The notes: generated from the sequence alone by a model not told the origin. A stretch of 64,000 bases of DNA from Bin87 sp965261925 (GCA_965261925.1 OZ253486.1:2480001-2544000); one strand, 5' to 3'. Positions 14,963 to 24,160 are shown, counted from the first letter of the stretch. Made by a program: numbers and translations.

Positions 14963-17086
14963 CTATGCGGTTCCCACCACCAGCGCGTCCGCCGCCTTGA
15001 CCCCCTGTCCCTTCGGCAAAACCATCAGCGGGTTGATATCCAACTCGCCCAGCGATCCTTCCAGCTGTACCGCCATCTGAGAGACGTTCACCAGCACGTC
15101 GGCTAATGCGTCCACGTCCGCCACCGGTGCACCTCGGAACCCGCTCAGCAGTCGCGCTCCCTTCACCTCGTCGATCATTTCCAGCGCGTCCTCACGCGTG
15201 ATCGGACACAGGCGCAGTGCGACGTCGTTGTACACCTCCACCATCACCCCGCCCGTCCCGAACAGCAGTATCGGCCCCAATTGCGCGTCGTACGACACCC
15301 CCACGATGGTCTCGACTCCTCCAGATACCATCTCCTGCACCACCGCGCCGTTGATCCTCGCATCGGCGTCATACGCTTTGGCGTTGGAGGTCACGTCCCC
15401 GAAAGCATTCCGGACTGCGTCCGCGTCGCCCAATCCCAGTCGTATCCCACCTGCCTCGGTCTTGTGCAGGATGTCCGCTGAATTCACCTTCAGCACCACC
15501 GGATATTCGATCCGATCCGCCGCCGCCACGGCCGACTCAGCGTCAGCAGCGACCTCCTCCCGCGTGGTCGGCACACCAAACGCCCGCACCAATGCCTTGC
15601 TGTCGTACTCCGACAATGCCCCGCTGCCCTCCAGCGCCTTCGCTGCTTCGGCCTGCTCGTCCGTGATCTCCCCAGCCTGCGCGAACCCCCGGGCCAGCCG
15701 TCGCTCCCGCCAGTCGTGGTAGTCATTCAGGTACCGCACACCCGCCGCGAGTTTGTCAGGGACGTAGAACACCGGTATCCCCGCCTGCCGCAGCATCGGT
15801 AGACCCGACTGCGCGCCCCGTGTTCCCGTCCACAGGAATGCCACGGGCATTCCGCTGGCGTCGCGTTGTGCGATCACTTGTGTCGCCTGCGGGTCCGCGC
15901 CGGCCGATGCCACCACCAGCGTACCGACGCCTTCGTCCTCCGCCATGTACGACATGATCGCCGGGAATTCATCGCTGTTCGCGAACCCGGTCACGTCCGA
16001 CGGGTTGGCCGCCCACCCAAATCCCTTCAGTATCCCGTTGATCCCGTCCCTCGCCCGCTCTGATAGCGGCGGCAAGTCCAACCCCGCCTGTCCGAACATA
16101 TCGGCCGTCAAACTGCTGATCCCGCCCGAGTGCGAGACCACCGCAACCCCCCGCTTCGACGGCCGTGGGCACCGCGCCATCAGGTTCGACACTTGCAGTA
16201 GGTCGTCGTAGTCCTGCACGCGTATCACGCCGTACTGCGCGAACGCCGCTTCATACGCCTCGTCGACGCCCGTCAGCGCCGCCGTGTGCGACCCGGCGGC
16301 CCGCGACCCCAAATCCGACCGCCCGATCTTTATCAGCACGATGGGCTTGCCCCGTTCCGCCGCCAGCCTCGCTACCTCCAGGAACTTGCGCCCGTCCTTG
16401 AAACCCTCCACGAAGCCCGCGATCACCCGCGTATCATCGTCATCCAGCAGGTACCGCGCAAAGTCGCAGAAGTCCAGGTCCGCCTCGTTCCCCGTCGACA
16501 CGATGTAGGTGAACCCGATGCCCTCGTCCACCGCCCGCGTCAAAAATGGCCCGAACGCTGACGCCCCGCTCTGGCACACCAGACCAATCGGCCCGCTCAG
16601 TCCCGCCGCTCCCCGCGACGACGCGCTCGCCCAGATGTCGTCTTTGAGGTTTGCCAGCCCCAGGCAGTTCGGCCCGCTCACGCGCATCCCCGACTCTTGC
16701 GCGAACCGCCCCAGCTCGCCCTGTAGGTCCCGCCGGTCGTCCACCGCGCGCTCCGCGAACCCGGCCGAAATTACGATCGCCGACTTCGCACCCTTCTCGT
16801 GGCTCTCCCGGAGCGTGTCCAGCACCGCGTGGTACGGGACCACCACGCCAACCACATCCGGCGCTTCCGGCAATGCCGTTACCGACGGATAGCACTGCAC
16901 TCCCTGAACCTCTTCGTATCGCGGGTTCACCGGATACACGTTCACCCCGCTATCCGCCGACCCCATCGCCGCCGCCAGGAACCGCCCGCCGTACTGCATT
17001 CGCGGCGTCGCTCCCACCACCGCAATCGATCGCGGGTTCAGCATCCGGTCAATCGATGCCAGTTGTTCGTCGCTCCAGAAAGCCAT
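14963..17086 (-). CDS. Acyl-CoA synthetase, ADP-forming (acetate-CoA ligase type)
   Basis: 707 residues, single-chain fusion of alpha and beta parts. Domains: CoA-binding Rossmann (about 10-140, SIAVVGATPRMQYGGR), ligase CoA domain (about 150-290) with the likely phosphohistidine in GSHTAALTG, a flavodoxin-like part, and a C-terminal ATP-grasp domain (about 480-700, with YPVVLKVNSADILHKTEAGG). It makes ATP from acyl-CoA plus ADP and phosphate, or activates an organic acid. Next to lyases, a ThDP enzyme and other acid-using genes, it fits carboxylic-acid catabolism. GGGAGA precedes the start by 8 bp. Confidence 0.85.
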   Translation of the reverse strand: MAFWSDEQLASIDRMLNPRSIAVVGATPRMQYGGRFLAAAMGSADSGVNVYPVNPRYEEVQGVQCYPSVTALPEAPDVVGVVVPYHAVLDTLRESHEKGAKSAIVISAGFAERAVDDRRDLQGELGRFAQESGMRVSGPNCLGLANLKDDIWASASSRGAAGLSGPIGLVCQSGASAFGPFLTRAVDEGIGFTYIVSTGNEADLDFCDFARYLLDDDDTRVIAGFVEGFKDGRKFLEVARLAAERGKPIVLIKIGRSDLGSRAAGSHTAALTGVDEAYEAAFAQYGVIRVQDYDDLLQVSNLMARCPRPSKRGVAVVSHSGGISSLTADMFGQAGLDLPPLSERARDGINGILKGFGWAANPSDVTGFANSDEFPAIMSYMAEDEGVGTLVVASAGADPQATQVIAQRDASGMPVAFLWTGTRGAQSGLPMLRQAGIPVFYVPDKLAAGVRYLNDYHDWRERRLARGFAQAGEITDEQAEAAKALEGSGALSEYDSKALVRAFGVPTTREEVAADAESAVAAADRIEYPVVLKVNSADILHKTEAGGIRLGLGDADAVRNAFGDVTSNAKAYDADARINGAVVQEMVSGGVETIVGVSYDAQLGPILLFGTGGVMVEVYNDVALRLCPITREDALEMIDEVKGARLLSGFRGAPVADVDALADVLVNVSQMAVQLEGSLGELDINPLMVLPKGQGVKAADALVVGTA

Positions 17087-17107
17087 GACACATCTCCCTG
17101 AATGTAG

Positions 17108-17127
17108 GGGCGGCCCAAAGGCCGCCC
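17108..17127. repeat. Intergenic palindrome GGGCGGCC-CAAA-GGCCGCCC
   Basis: A perfect 8-bp stem with a 4-nt loop in the gap upstream of the acyl-CoA ligase. It is one of six related GGGGCG/CGCCCC hairpins in this window. Confidence 0.7.
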
Positions 17128-17155
17128 GATCGTCCGTTCACCGGTCGTAATCATA

Positions 17156-17177
17156 GGGGCGAATAATCATTCGCCCC
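17156..17177. repeat. Intergenic palindrome GGGGCGAAT / ATTCGCCCC
   Basis: A perfect 9-bp stem with a 4-nt loop, 29 bp after the previous hairpin and just past the stop codon of the ThDP enzyme on the minus strand. It may serve as that gene's terminator. Confidence 0.7.
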
Positions 17178-17205
17178 CAAACATCCTCGTCTGACTCGAT
17201 ACTTC

Positions 17206-18924
17206 CTAAGTCTCTCCCGCCGTCCGCAGGTCCGCCCGCCAGTCGTCCGGGCTCGGCCCCCGGTCGATCAGCACGTCCACCACCGCCGGCAGACCCGATG
17301 CCCGCGCATCCCGCAGCGCGTCGCCCAGGTTCCGCGAGTCCGCCACCTGCACGCCGAAGCACCCAAACCCTCGTGCCACCGCGGCGTTGTCCGTCTCCGC
17401 GAACTCCGATGCGATGTACTGGCCGGGAGCCTGGTGGTGCCGTACCATCCCCAGCGCGCCGTCGTTGAACACCACGCAGACGATCGGCAGGTTGTACTGC
17501 ATTGCCGTCGATAGCGCGTTCACCGTCATCATGTACCCACCGTCGCCGGTCACGCACACCACCTGTCGACCCGGGTATGCGACCTGCAATCCCACCGACG
17601 CCGGCAGTCCCCATCCCATGCCTGCCGTACCGCCCGGGCAGAAGAACGTGTGCGCCTGCTGCGACTGGAAAAGGTGCGCCATCCACGTCCGGTTGTTCCC
17701 CGCGTCCAGCGCGTATACTGTCTCTGCCGGCATCGTCTCTTGCAACAGCCGGACCACCCGCTGCGGCAGTACCGGCGACGAGTCCGTGTGCAGCCCGGCG
17801 TCCTCGTAGAACCCAGCGTCCTGCTTTCGATTCGGCAACGCGCCGGCCCACTCGCTGCGGTTCCTCGCCGTGCTGCCCGACGCCTCCGCCGACGCCTCGA
17901 TCAGCTGTCCCAGGATGCTGCCGGCGTCGCCGATCAGTCCCAGCTCCACCGGGAACGTCCAGCCGGCGTTGCGGTCGTCGATGTCAATCTGGATGATCCG
18001 CTGCCCGCGCGGGTTGAACACCGTGGGCCGCTCGCGCACCGTGTCCTGCGGGCTCAGCTTCGCCCCCACGATCACCACCGTGTCGGCGTCGCCCACCGCC
18101 CGGTTCGCCGCTTCCTGCCCGTAGATGCCAACCATGCCCACCGACAGCGGGTGCGTCTCCGCGATGGCCGATTTGCCCTTGTAGCTCGTCGCCACCGGCG
18201 CGTTCCACTGCTCCGCCAGTTGCTGCAGCGCTCCGTGCGCTCCCGCCATGTGGACCCCGTTGCCCGCCACGATCACCGGCCGCCTCGACTGCGACAGGAT
18301 CTCCACCGCCTTCTCGATGTCCACCGGCGCCGCCTGCGGCTTGGCCGTGTTCAGGTACCCCGCCGTGTCGTGAATGAACGGCGGCGACTCCATGTCAACC
18401 TCGCCGCCGATTGACGCCGACCGCATCAGCAGGCACGCCGGACCGGGCCGCCCGCTCATCGCGTGTTTGATCGCGAGCTGCGCTCCTAGCGCCGCCTCCT
18501 TGGGCGACGTCGCCAGCGTCGTGTATTTCGTCATCGACCGGAAGATGTTGTGCAGGTCGATGCTCCCGTACTCACCCGCGCCCGACTGGTTCGCCGGATG
18601 CTGTGCCACGCCGCCGTCCGATGTGTCCGTCAGCACCAGCATCGGGCTGCTGCTCAGCATCGCCTCCATGATCCCGAACGCCGCGTTCGAACCCATGAAC
18701 AGCCCCTGCCCCATGATCACCGCCGGCTTCCCCGTCGCCCGCGCGTACGCGTCGGCCATGATCGCCGCCGTCTGCTCGTGCCGCGTCAGGTACGTGTTGA
18801 TCGCCGGTTCCTTCCCCACCAATTGGTCGAAAATCTGCCCCGTTCCGCCGCCCGGTATCCCGAACACGGCGTCAATCCCCGCCTCCTGCAGAAACTGCAC
18901 AATCAACTCATTAGCCTGCGGCAT
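17206..18924 (-). CDS. Thiamine-diphosphate enzyme, acetolactate-synthase-like
   Basis: 572 residues. The N-terminal Pyr domain has the catalytic Glu (E50 in YLTRHEQTAAIMADAYARATG-type context), a central Rossmann-like domain follows, and the C-terminal PP domain has the ThDP-Mg motif starting TGDGGYMM and ending FNDGALG. The family decarboxylates 2-keto acids or ligates aldehydes. It is not in an ilv operon and has no small subunit nearby, so a catabolic role (glyoxylate carboligase, benzoylformate decarboxylase or sulfopyruvate decarboxylase type) is as likely as acetolactate synthesis. GAGAGG lies 5 bp before ATG. Confidence 0.78.
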   Translation of the reverse strand: MPQANELIVQFLQEAGIDAVFGIPGGGTGQIFDQLVGKEPAINTYLTRHEQTAAIMADAYARATGKPAVIMGQGLFMGSNAAFGIMEAMLSSSPMLVLTDTSDGGVAQHPANQSGAGEYGSIDLHNIFRSMTKYTTLATSPKEAALGAQLAIKHAMSGRPGPACLLMRSASIGGEVDMESPPFIHDTAGYLNTAKPQAAPVDIEKAVEILSQSRRPVIVAGNGVHMAGAHGALQQLAEQWNAPVATSYKGKSAIAETHPLSVGMVGIYGQEAANRAVGDADTVVIVGAKLSPQDTVRERPTVFNPRGQRIIQIDIDDRNAGWTFPVELGLIGDAGSILGQLIEASAEASGSTARNRSEWAGALPNRKQDAGFYEDAGLHTDSSPVLPQRVVRLLQETMPAETVYALDAGNNRTWMAHLFQSQQAHTFFCPGGTAGMGWGLPASVGLQVAYPGRQVVCVTGDGGYMMTVNALSTAMQYNLPIVCVVFNDGALGMVRHHQAPGQYIASEFAETDNAAVARGFGCFGVQVADSRNLGDALRDARASGLPAVVDVLIDRGPSPDDWRADLRTAGET

Positions 18925-18933
18925 AACAACCTC

Positions 18934-18973
18934 TCAAATTCGCAACTGTCATTTCAAATTCGCAACTGTCATT
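18934..18973. repeat. 20-bp tandem duplication
   Basis: TCAAATTCGCAACTGTCATT occurs twice head to tail (18934-18953 and 18954-18973). It runs directly into the dispersed string CAGCGTGGCAATCTCG at 18981-18996, also found at 309-324. No gene lies between 18925 and the IS element at 19150. Confidence 0.85.
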
Positions 18974-19149
18974 GCGAGCGCAGCGTGGCAATCTCGTCAA
19001 AACGACATGGGCAACACCCAACTGCCGAGTAGCGCCGATGATACCCACACCCCGCCGGCCGGTCAACAAAGCGCCTGAGTGTGGGCACCCACTGAACTGT
19101 ATCTTTGCCGATGTGCCAAACAAGACGCACTAATTTGTCGCCAACGGGC

Positions 19150-20025
19150 TAAGAGGGTGTCTAAAAATGTTGAAATTGGGGTAGAGGTATCCAGGCGTGA
19201 TAAGGGGGTTGGTCGTAACGTGGGGGCATGAAACGACCAGCCTATCCCAGCGACCTCAGCGACCGAGAATGGCAACTGCTGGAACCATTGCTGCCACCGC
19301 CCAAACCGGGCGGCCGACCCATCACCTACCCCCGGCGGGAGATCGTCAACGCCATCCGCTACGTGCTGCGCACTCTTGGCGGATGCTGCCCCACGACCTG
19401 CCGCCGTGGCGCATTGTCTTCCACTACTTCCGGACCTGGCGTCGTGATGGCGCCTGGCAACGGGTACATGGCGTCCTGCACGCCGAGTTGCGGCAGGCCC
19501 AGGGTCGCCAGGCCAGTCCCAGCGCGGCCATCATCGACAGTCAGTCGGTGAAGACCACGGAAAAAGGGGGCCTCGGGGTTACGACGCGGGCAAGAAGGTG
19601 AAGGGCCGCAAGCGCCACATCGTGGTGGATACCCTGGGGCTGCCGCTGGCGGTGGCAGTGCATCCCGCCGACATTCAGGACCGGGACGGCGCCCGGTTGG
19701 TACTGACCCGGCTGCTGGGCCGTTTCCCTCGACTACAGCTGATCTGGGCTGATGGGGCCTACGGCGGCAAATTGGTAGAGTGGGCCAGGACGGTGGGCGG
19801 CTGGACCCTGGAGTTGGTGCGGCGCCCAGCACAGCAGCATACCTTTCAGGTGCTGCCCCGGCGGTGGGTCGTGGAACGCACCTTCGGTTGGCTGAACCTG
19901 CAACGACGGTTGAGCAAGGACTACGAAGCATTGTGTGAAACCACCGAAACCTGGATTTACATCGCAATGACCGGCCTCACCCTGCGCAGACTGGCCCGCC
20001 TTCCCCATTTTTAGACACCCTCTTA
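19150..20025 (+). mobile_element. IS5-family insertion sequence, inactive
   Basis: 19-bp perfect terminal inverted repeats (19150-19168 and 20007-20025, sequence TAAGAGGGTGTCTAAAAAT) flank a broken transposase. Because the repeat starts with TAA/TTA, part of it may be the target duplication. Total length 876 bp is typical of the IS427/IS1031-like IS5 groups. Confidence 0.85.
19228..20014 (+). pseudogene. IS5-family transposase, frameshifted twice
   Basis: Three reading-frame pieces make one transposase. The N-terminal part (MKRPAYPSDLSDREWQLLEPL) is in one frame to about 19380, where a short deletion near the expected GCQWRMLPHDLP shifts the frame. The middle piece (SWRMLPHDLPPWRIVFHYF to IIDSQSVKTTEKGG, with a DDE Asp) runs to about 19570. 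A second shift of -1 at an A5G5 run leads to the C-terminal piece (KGRKRHIVVDTLGLPL, WADGAYGG, VVERTFGWLNLQRRLSKDYE). The A5G5 run could be a slippage site, but the first shift looks like a true deletion. Confidence 0.85.
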
Positions 20026-20149
20026 GAGGGTGTGTGACAAATCCGCTGGATCACTTCGTTCTGGCTGAATAACCTGCGACTCAGTCCCCTCTCCCTTGAT
20101 GTGAAAGGGTTAGGGTGAAGGTGAAAATCCTATTGTCACACACCCTCTA
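20024..20149. mobile_element. MITE-like element abutting the IS5 copy
   Basis: 126 bp with perfect 17-bp inverted ends (20024-20040 TAGAGGGTGTGTGACAA and 20133-20149). The end resembles but differs from the neighbouring IS end (GAGGGTGTCTAAAAAT), so a related but different transposase probably mobilises it. Its interior holds a CCCTCTCCC/GGGTTAGGGTGAAGGTGA repeat of a type common in intergenic DNA. No coding capacity. Confidence 0.7.
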
Positions 20150-20263
20150 AGAGTGACATTGCGATGGCTAACCGGTGAATTGCAATTGATAGAATTGATG
20201 CAGGCATTTGGGCACCTGCATTTCAACAAATTTTTCACGACCTGAATAATGCAAGGATTCGCA

Positions 20264-21406
20264 ATGACAGTTATCTTTCACACCAATAGTGGACTGCCGG
20301 TACTCGCGGGTGACATGCTACTCTCGGTAGCCGACTCCACGGCAAAAAGCGACCTCAAGCTACCTTCGCATCCCAAAGGAATAGTCATTCCGCTTGGCGT
20401 GGTTCCGGATCATATACCGGTGAAAATGCGCAGAAAAATATTCCTCGTCAATGACCATCTAGCGATTGGAGTTGCCGGCCCTGTCACGCATCTCCGGATG
20501 TTCTTGCATGATTTTACGGATGCCTTTGGAGACAAACCCCTGTTTGCCGCCGGGGAAATCAAGGACTATCTGAGCGTTTATTCGTCCACGAAGTTGGGTC
20601 GCCAGATCTTCGACCAAATAGGGTTTATCATTTTGGTCGAAGCTACGGACTGGCGCGGTTCGTTAGCTCGTGGGGCAACCCCTGAAACCAGTTTCGTTAG
20701 CAAAACCTTCGGCAAAACAATTGCCATCGGCTCAGGATCCCATGGCATCATCGACCAGATCGGTAAGCTCGACTGTTACGCTTACGGGTTGTCCCAACCG
20801 CCGGACGGAGATGGAAAATTTCCAGAATTCCCATCATTGGTCCAAAATCTGTGCCTCTTGGGCAACGTTTACTGGAATGAGATTGTGTCGCCATCCAGGA
20901 TTTTCGAAGCGTGGGGTGGAGCCTACGATTTGATCTACCAAGACAAAACGGGAAAATTTCTGTACCTCGACGATTACACGATCGTCTTGCGTCTTTTTGA
21001 CGTAGATCGCGCTGAGAGAGGCATCCAACTCATGAACGTCCTCAAATACGAGCGAAATTCCGAGGTATCCTATGTTGCTATGCTGACTGATAACGGCCTG
21101 AATTTTTTCGGTGGCACAGACCTGACGTCTTCCCGGGCTCGAACCACCATTACCTTGAACCGCGACGAATTCACGATGAACTCGAAGTACCACATCTCTA
21201 TCATCGCGGTAGGCAAAGGGAACCGTTTTGGTCAACCGCTGGTACAAGTTGATGGTGCGGACCCCGACGAGCTAACAAAGCAAACGGTGTTCACTTGGTT
21301 CGATGACGAGGGACGTTTATCCGTAGCCTTCCACGCCGACCATGACAAATGGCTTGAAGAGCAGGCAATGTCATTCTACTCGAAACACCAAGACAGTTGG
21401 GGTTAG
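20264..21406 (+). CDS. Putative Ntn-hydrolase (HslV/proteasome-like N-terminus)
   Basis: 380 residues from ATG 20264 (AAGGA 6 bp upstream); the ATG at 20249 has no ribosome site. After Met removal the chain starts with Thr, followed by a strand, GLPVLAGD (Asp at 17) and later RRKIFLVNDHLAIGVAGP (Lys at about 58). This order of N-terminal Thr, G-x-V-x-AGD, and K then a strand and G-x-AG matches HslV and the 20S beta subunit. The remaining 250 residues are not part of a normal HslV (about 175 residues), and no hslU is nearby. It stands alone between transposable elements. Function unknown; a self-processing hydrolase or defence protein is possible. Confidence 0.5.
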   Translation: MTVIFHTNSGLPVLAGDMLLSVADSTAKSDLKLPSHPKGIVIPLGVVPDHIPVKMRRKIFLVNDHLAIGVAGPVTHLRMFLHDFTDAFGDKPLFAAGEIKDYLSVYSSTKLGRQIFDQIGFIILVEATDWRGSLARGATPETSFVSKTFGKTIAIGSGSHGIIDQIGKLDCYAYGLSQPPDGDGKFPEFPSLVQNLCLLGNVYWNEIVSPSRIFEAWGGAYDLIYQDKTGKFLYLDDYTIVLRLFDVDRAERGIQLMNVLKYERNSEVSYVAMLTDNGLNFFGGTDLTSSRARTTITLNRDEFTMNSKYHISIIAVGKGNRFGQPLVQVDGADPDELTKQTVFTWFDDEGRLSVAFHADHDKWLEEQAMSFYSKHQDSWG

Positions 21407-21709
21407 CGCATCGCTTTCCGTGGGCGTACCAGCCGTGGCTTGGCCTCCGACTTGACGTCCCACCGACGCCGCCTCGGCCACGCATATTGCAGCACCACAT
21501 CAATTGCACTGCAGGAGGATCGACATGACAACTGCCTAAGTCGTCGTCGGCCTTCCTGTTCGGCGCATTTCCTTAGCCGACTGACCGGCGTTGATTGCCG
21601 GCAACCGCCGGAAGATTGAGGATCACGAGCAGCGTTACGAGCTGGCCAGCGCCAACATGGCCGTGCTCGTCGACTGGGACGCGATCATACCCTCCATCGA
21701 GGTAATCAA
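21407..21709 (+). other. No confident gene; possible gene remnant
   Basis: An excellent ribosome site (AGGAGG at 21512-21517) precedes ATG 21525, but the frame stops after four codons. From about 21591 a 73-codon open frame reads IEDHEQRYELASANMAVLVDWDAIIPSIEV, which looks protein-like, and ends inside the next gene. This may be a decayed antitoxin or a frameshifted N-terminus of the toxin-like gene at 21710. Confidence 0.35.
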
Positions 21710-22198
21710 GTGGTATCACGCTTACGGCGGGCTGAAATCTCTCCTCGTAACGACCCGCACGACTGGAACTCATGGGACAACTACCGAAACGTTCACAACC
21801 GCCGATTGAGCGAACACTCCTTCGTAGTGGGCTTCAGTGACACACTGGTTTTTAAACTGAGCGAAACAGAGGCGACACTCCGCCTGGACGGTTTCATTGA
21901 GTGCCAGGGGAGCGTGTTGCTCGAGGTGACGAAGGAATTTGACTTGCGATACGACGGTAATGGCAGGATGTACGTGCGCTGCTACCGCTATCGATACATT
22001 GGCCTGGTCCCCGGCAGTCACGTTCTCCTTAAGTACCATAACCTGCATAATGACCCTAATCAGTACGTCCAGCGCGTCTACGATCCGTCAGGCGGCGCAG
22101 AACTCCTGCACGAAGTCCTCCGTCCGGATCAGTTTCCGACCTTCTCCGAAGTCCGCGACGAACTGGAATACCTCGCGCGCGACTTCCGGGCCAGCTAA
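21710..22198 (+). CDS. TumE-like (DUF6516) putative toxin
   Basis: 162 residues. The body follows the TumE/DUF6516 pattern: a helix (RRLSEHSFVVGFSDTLVFKL), paired strands with a charged position (ECQGSVLLEVTKEFD), a Y-rich strand (MYVRCYRYRYIG), an H-rich segment (LLKYHNLHNDP) and the C-terminal TFSEVRDELEYL helix. These proteins are toxins of TumE/TumA-type modules in bacteria. No partner antitoxin gene is evident on either side. The true start is unclear and a frameshift from the upstream frame at 21591 is possible. Flanked by IS elements, consistent with a mobile patch. Confidence 0.5.
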   Translation: MVSRLRRAEISPRNDPHDWNSWDNYRNVHNRRLSEHSFVVGFSDTLVFKLSETEATLRLDGFIECQGSVLLEVTKEFDLRYDGNGRMYVRCYRYRYIGLVPGSHVLLKYHNLHNDPNQYVQRVYDPSGGAELLHEVLRPDQFPTFSEVRDELEYLARDFRAS

Positions 22199-22581
22199 CC
22201 TGCGCCACTGAAGGTCTGCGTCCCGTGTCGACGCTACTTTGCGCCTCCTCTGCGCCAAGTGGTGCGCCGAACCCTCCGTCCACGGCGGCAAGGTCCGCCC
22301 CAAATTTGCCTCATTGATTATCTGACACCCGCGCCCTTACCATAACCCGGACGCCCGGGCTGTCATAGTCCCGCAGGCAAGAAATCCGCATCGCGACCAT
22401 GTCTCGGGCGAAAACGGCCATCCAAATCAGCATTCAAGTCCAAACTGCGTCTGTGGGGAGTATCTCTGATCGTTTTCACCGGGGTAGTCTCCCTGCCGCC
22501 GCGCCTGCCACAGCGTGCCATGCTTCGGGCATGGAAAATGAGAGCAAAAACAGCAGCGCACCACCTCCGGCCGTTGATTAA
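22199..22581. other. Gene-free stretch before the IS21 element
   Basis: No frame with protein-like composition and a plausible start, and no clear repeat or hairpin beyond short GC stems. It separates the toxin-like gene from the IS21 left end. Confidence 0.5.
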
Positions 22582-22657
22582 CGACAATTGATCCTGCCGG
22601 TAGCGTCGACCATTTTTGCCGGTCGATATGGGGTAATCATTCGGTACGGAGGTACCG

Positions 22658-24160
22658 TTGATTACAGACCGACAAGTAGGGCTACTGAGGCAGAAACGTA
22701 TGGAAGGCAAAACACAGGAAACGGCAGCAGCCAAGGCTGGGATGAGCGTGCGTTCAGCGCGCAAGTGGCAGAGTGGTCCATTGCCGTCGGCGACGAAACC
22801 GGAGCACTGGTGGCGCACTCGGCCCGATCCCTTCGACGGGGTGTGGGAGGATGCGATCGAGCCGCTGCTACGGAATGATCCGACCGGCAGGCTGAGGGCA
22901 ACGACAATTATTGACTGGTTGGCCGAGCAGCATCCCGGTCGGTTCAGCGCCTCCCAACTCAGGACGCTGCAACGACGGTTACAGGACTGGCGGGCGCTGC
23001 ACGGGCCGGAGCGGGAGGTGTACTTCCCCCAGGAGCATCCGCCGGGTCGGGAAGCCCAGTTCGACTTCACCCACTGCGGGGAACTCAAGGTGACCATCGC
23101 CGGAGAGTCCTACCCGCACCTGCTGTTCCAGTTGATCCTCAGCCACTCTGGATGGCGCTACGCCGAGGTCGCCGCCGGTGAGACCTTCCTGGCGTTGCAG
23201 CAGGGATTGCAGAATGCCCTCTGGACCCTGGGCGGCGTCCCAGAGGTGGTGCGCTCAGACAATACCTCGGCTGCCACCCACGAGGTGAAACGCAGCCGCG
23301 GCCGTGCACTAAACGACAATTACTCCGCTCTGCTGGACCACTACGGTCTCCGTTCCACCCGCATCAATCGCGGCCAGAGCCATGAAAACGGCGTCGCCGA
23401 GCATGCCCACTACCGCCTCAAGGACGCGATCGACCAGGCCCTCATCCTGCGGGGCAGCCGCGATTTCCACACCGCCGACGACTACGCCCACTTCGTACGG
23501 GAGATGGTGGAGAGACGCAATCGTCTGGTAGAGGGGAAGCTGGAGCAGGAGATGCTTTGCCTGGGCTCCCTACCGCCAGCTCCCGTGCCGGAATACGTCA
23601 ACTACCAGTCCAAGGTGCGCAAGTGGAGCACCATCCAGGTAGCGGGACATAGCTACAGCGTACCCTCCCGCCTCATCGGCAAGGAGGTGCAGATCCGTTT
23701 GTACGCCGACTGGGTGGAAGTCTACTACAAGGGCCACCTGGTGGAACGCATGGAACGGGTGCGCGGCGAGGGTGCAGCCAACGTCAATTACCGCCACGTC
23801 ATCGGCTCACTGGTGCGCAAGCCGGGAGCATTCGCCCGTTACCGCTTCCGGGAGCAGCTGTTTCCCACCTTGCACTTTCGGCTGGCCTACGATGCGCTCA
23901 ACGGATGGCGCGGGGAGCGTGCCGACGTGGAGTACGTGCGGATCCTGCACCTGGCGGCCACCACCATGGAAGCCACGGTGGACAGCGCGCTGTCGCTGCT
24001 GCTGGAGGCGGGCCAGCCCTTCGACTACGCCGAGGTGCGAGACCTGGCCGAGCCCAAGGTGCCCGAAGCCCCAGCGCTGACCCTGTCCGGCCAGCCGGAC
24101 CTGAAAATCTACGACCGCCTGCTCACGGTCAGCCTGGCCACGGTGGGGGTGTGCGGATGA
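22658..24160 (+). CDS. istA: IS21-family transposase IstA
   Basis: 500 residues from TTG 22658 (GGAGG 5 bp upstream). An N-terminal helix-turn-helix (about residues 17-40, KTQETAAAKAGMSVRSARKWQ) is followed by the DDE integrase core: D136 (QFDFTH), D201 (VVRSDNTSA) and E243 (SHENGVAEH). A beta-barrel C-terminal domain follows (KWSTIQVAGHSYSVP). It catalyses strand transfer as a dimer or multimer with IstB. The gene is full length with no interrupted frame. Confidence 0.92.
   Translation: MITDRQVGLLRQKRMEGKTQETAAAKAGMSVRSARKWQSGPLPSATKPEHWWRTRPDPFDGVWEDAIEPLLRNDPTGRLRATTIIDWLAEQHPGRFSASQLRTLQRRLQDWRALHGPEREVYFPQEHPPGREAQFDFTHCGELKVTIAGESYPHLLFQLILSHSGWRYAEVAAGETFLALQQGLQNALWTLGGVPEVVRSDNTSAATHEVKRSRGRALNDNYSALLDHYGLRSTRINRGQSHENGVAEHAHYRLKDAIDQALILRGSRDFHTADDYAHFVREMVERRNRLVEGKLEQEMLCLGSLPPAPVPEYVNYQSKVRKWSTIQVAGHSYSVPSRLIGKEVQIRLYADWVEVYYKGHLVERMERVRGEGAANVNYRHVIGSLVRKPGAFARYRFREQLFPTLHFRLAYDALNGWRGERADVEYVRILHLAATTMEATVDSALSLLLEAGQPFDYAEVRDLAEPKVPEAPALTLSGQPDLKIYDRLLTVSLATVGVCG

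Noticed and set aside
17138..17851. 237-codon frame overlapping the first ThDP gene on the same strand
   Set aside because: It runs in another phase inside a confident gene and has Gly/Arg-rich low-information composition.
19510..19600. Programmed -1 frameshift at the A5G5 run of the IS5 transposase
   Set aside because: The run could allow slippage, but a second frameshift upstream with a local deletion already breaks the gene, so a real pseudogene is the simpler reading.
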